This document shows positions 31,526-31,670 of a stretch of 31,670 bases of DNA, one piece after another. This DNA comes from a virus, in IMG/VR virus record IMGVR_UViG_3300025153_000017, positions 1 to 31,670 of that record. One strand, given 5' to 3'. Below the pieces are notes generated by a model. The model was not told the DNA's origin. It did not search any database and saw only the letters and a list, made by a program, of their open reading frames with translations. Positions within the stretch are counted from its first letter, which is position 1, and each line of letters starts with the position of its first letter. Position numbers and translations under genes: made by a program.

Positions 31526-31560
31526 GTCCTTTAGTAGCACACCAGGAATAGTGAGATTTG
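31526..31560 (+). promoter_or_regulatory. Phage-type late promoter (GTCCTTTA-N19-GAGATTTG)
   Basis: GTCCTTTA at 31526-31533 with a 19-bp gap to GAGATTTG at 31553-31560, one mismatch from TAnnTTTG. It lies 34 bp before the ATG at 31595. Confidence 0.6.
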
Positions 31561-31594
31561 ACATTGTAATTTATTAACCCAAAAAAGTTTTATC

Positions 31595-31670
31595 ATGAGA
31601 AAGTTAGTTTTGTCTCTTATTTTTTTGGTCGGGTTATTTGCATATTCATGCACCGCACCGCCCGACACTG
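31595..31670 (+). CDS. N-terminus of a lipoprotein, cut by the window edge
   Basis: Twenty-five codons are visible from ATG 31595: MRKLVLSLIF, then a hydrophobic core and a lipobox AYSC with Cys19, followed by TAPPDT. It should be exported and lipidated. Its own phage-type promoter suggests late expression. Too little is seen to assign a function; an outer-membrane-disrupting or exclusion lipoprotein are possibilities. Confidence 0.6.
   Translation, partial: MRKLVLSLIFLVGLFAYSCTAPPDT

Overview
The window is a contiguous stretch of a tailed, siphovirus-like bacteriophage or prophage genome of a Bacteroidota host. No host chromosomal gene, integrase or tRNA is visible, so free phage and prophage cannot be told apart. 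The host assignment rests on several promoter -7 boxes of the Bacteroidota type (TAnnTTTG), on lipoprotein signals ending in SC, and on the gene families present. Almost every gene is on the + strand; the exception is a small ribbon-helix-helix gene at 12794-12958.

Layout. 1-4182: small unknown genes and a large primase-helicase. 4183-4655: AT-rich non-coding DNA with an iteron-like array of the 9-mer CTTACTTCG, a candidate replication origin. 4656-5958: small unknown genes. 6024-8640: head genes (ClpP-type protease with an acidic scaffold-like tail, major capsid protein, probable tail-tube or decoration protein). 8737-11905: a repeat-bearing helical protein and both terminase subunits. 12216-15883: a cargo ('moron') island with its own host-like promoters and terminators: a lipoprotein, a divergent ribbon-helix-helix/KilA-N regulator pair, a Cys-rich mini-protein, two paralogous small proteins, and a Panacea (DUF4065) antitoxin with an overlapping candidate toxin. 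15985-24132: portal, connector/neck genes, tape measure and a baseplate-like protein. 24188-29811: a large tail fibre with an S74 self-cleaving chaperone, a second fibre-like protein and two small genes. 29953-31515: lysis genes (two holin-like membrane proteins, a GH73-type endolysin and a probable unimolecular spanin). A further lipoprotein gene runs off the end at 31595.

The most notable observation is a phage-specific promoter family. The 8-mer GTCCTTTA occurs, by eye, at five places, all intergenic and on the + strand (5964, 15933, 24138, 29871, 31526), with a degenerate sixth at 8689. Each is followed after exactly 19 bp by a TAnnTTTG-like -7 box and then, 22-47 bp later, by the first gene of a late module. 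The cargo island lacks this element and uses ordinary host-like boxes. This suggests coordinated late expression of head, portal, fibre and lysis modules, with the cargo genes transcribed independently, perhaps during lysogeny.

All functional calls come from reading motifs and gene order; no database search was possible.
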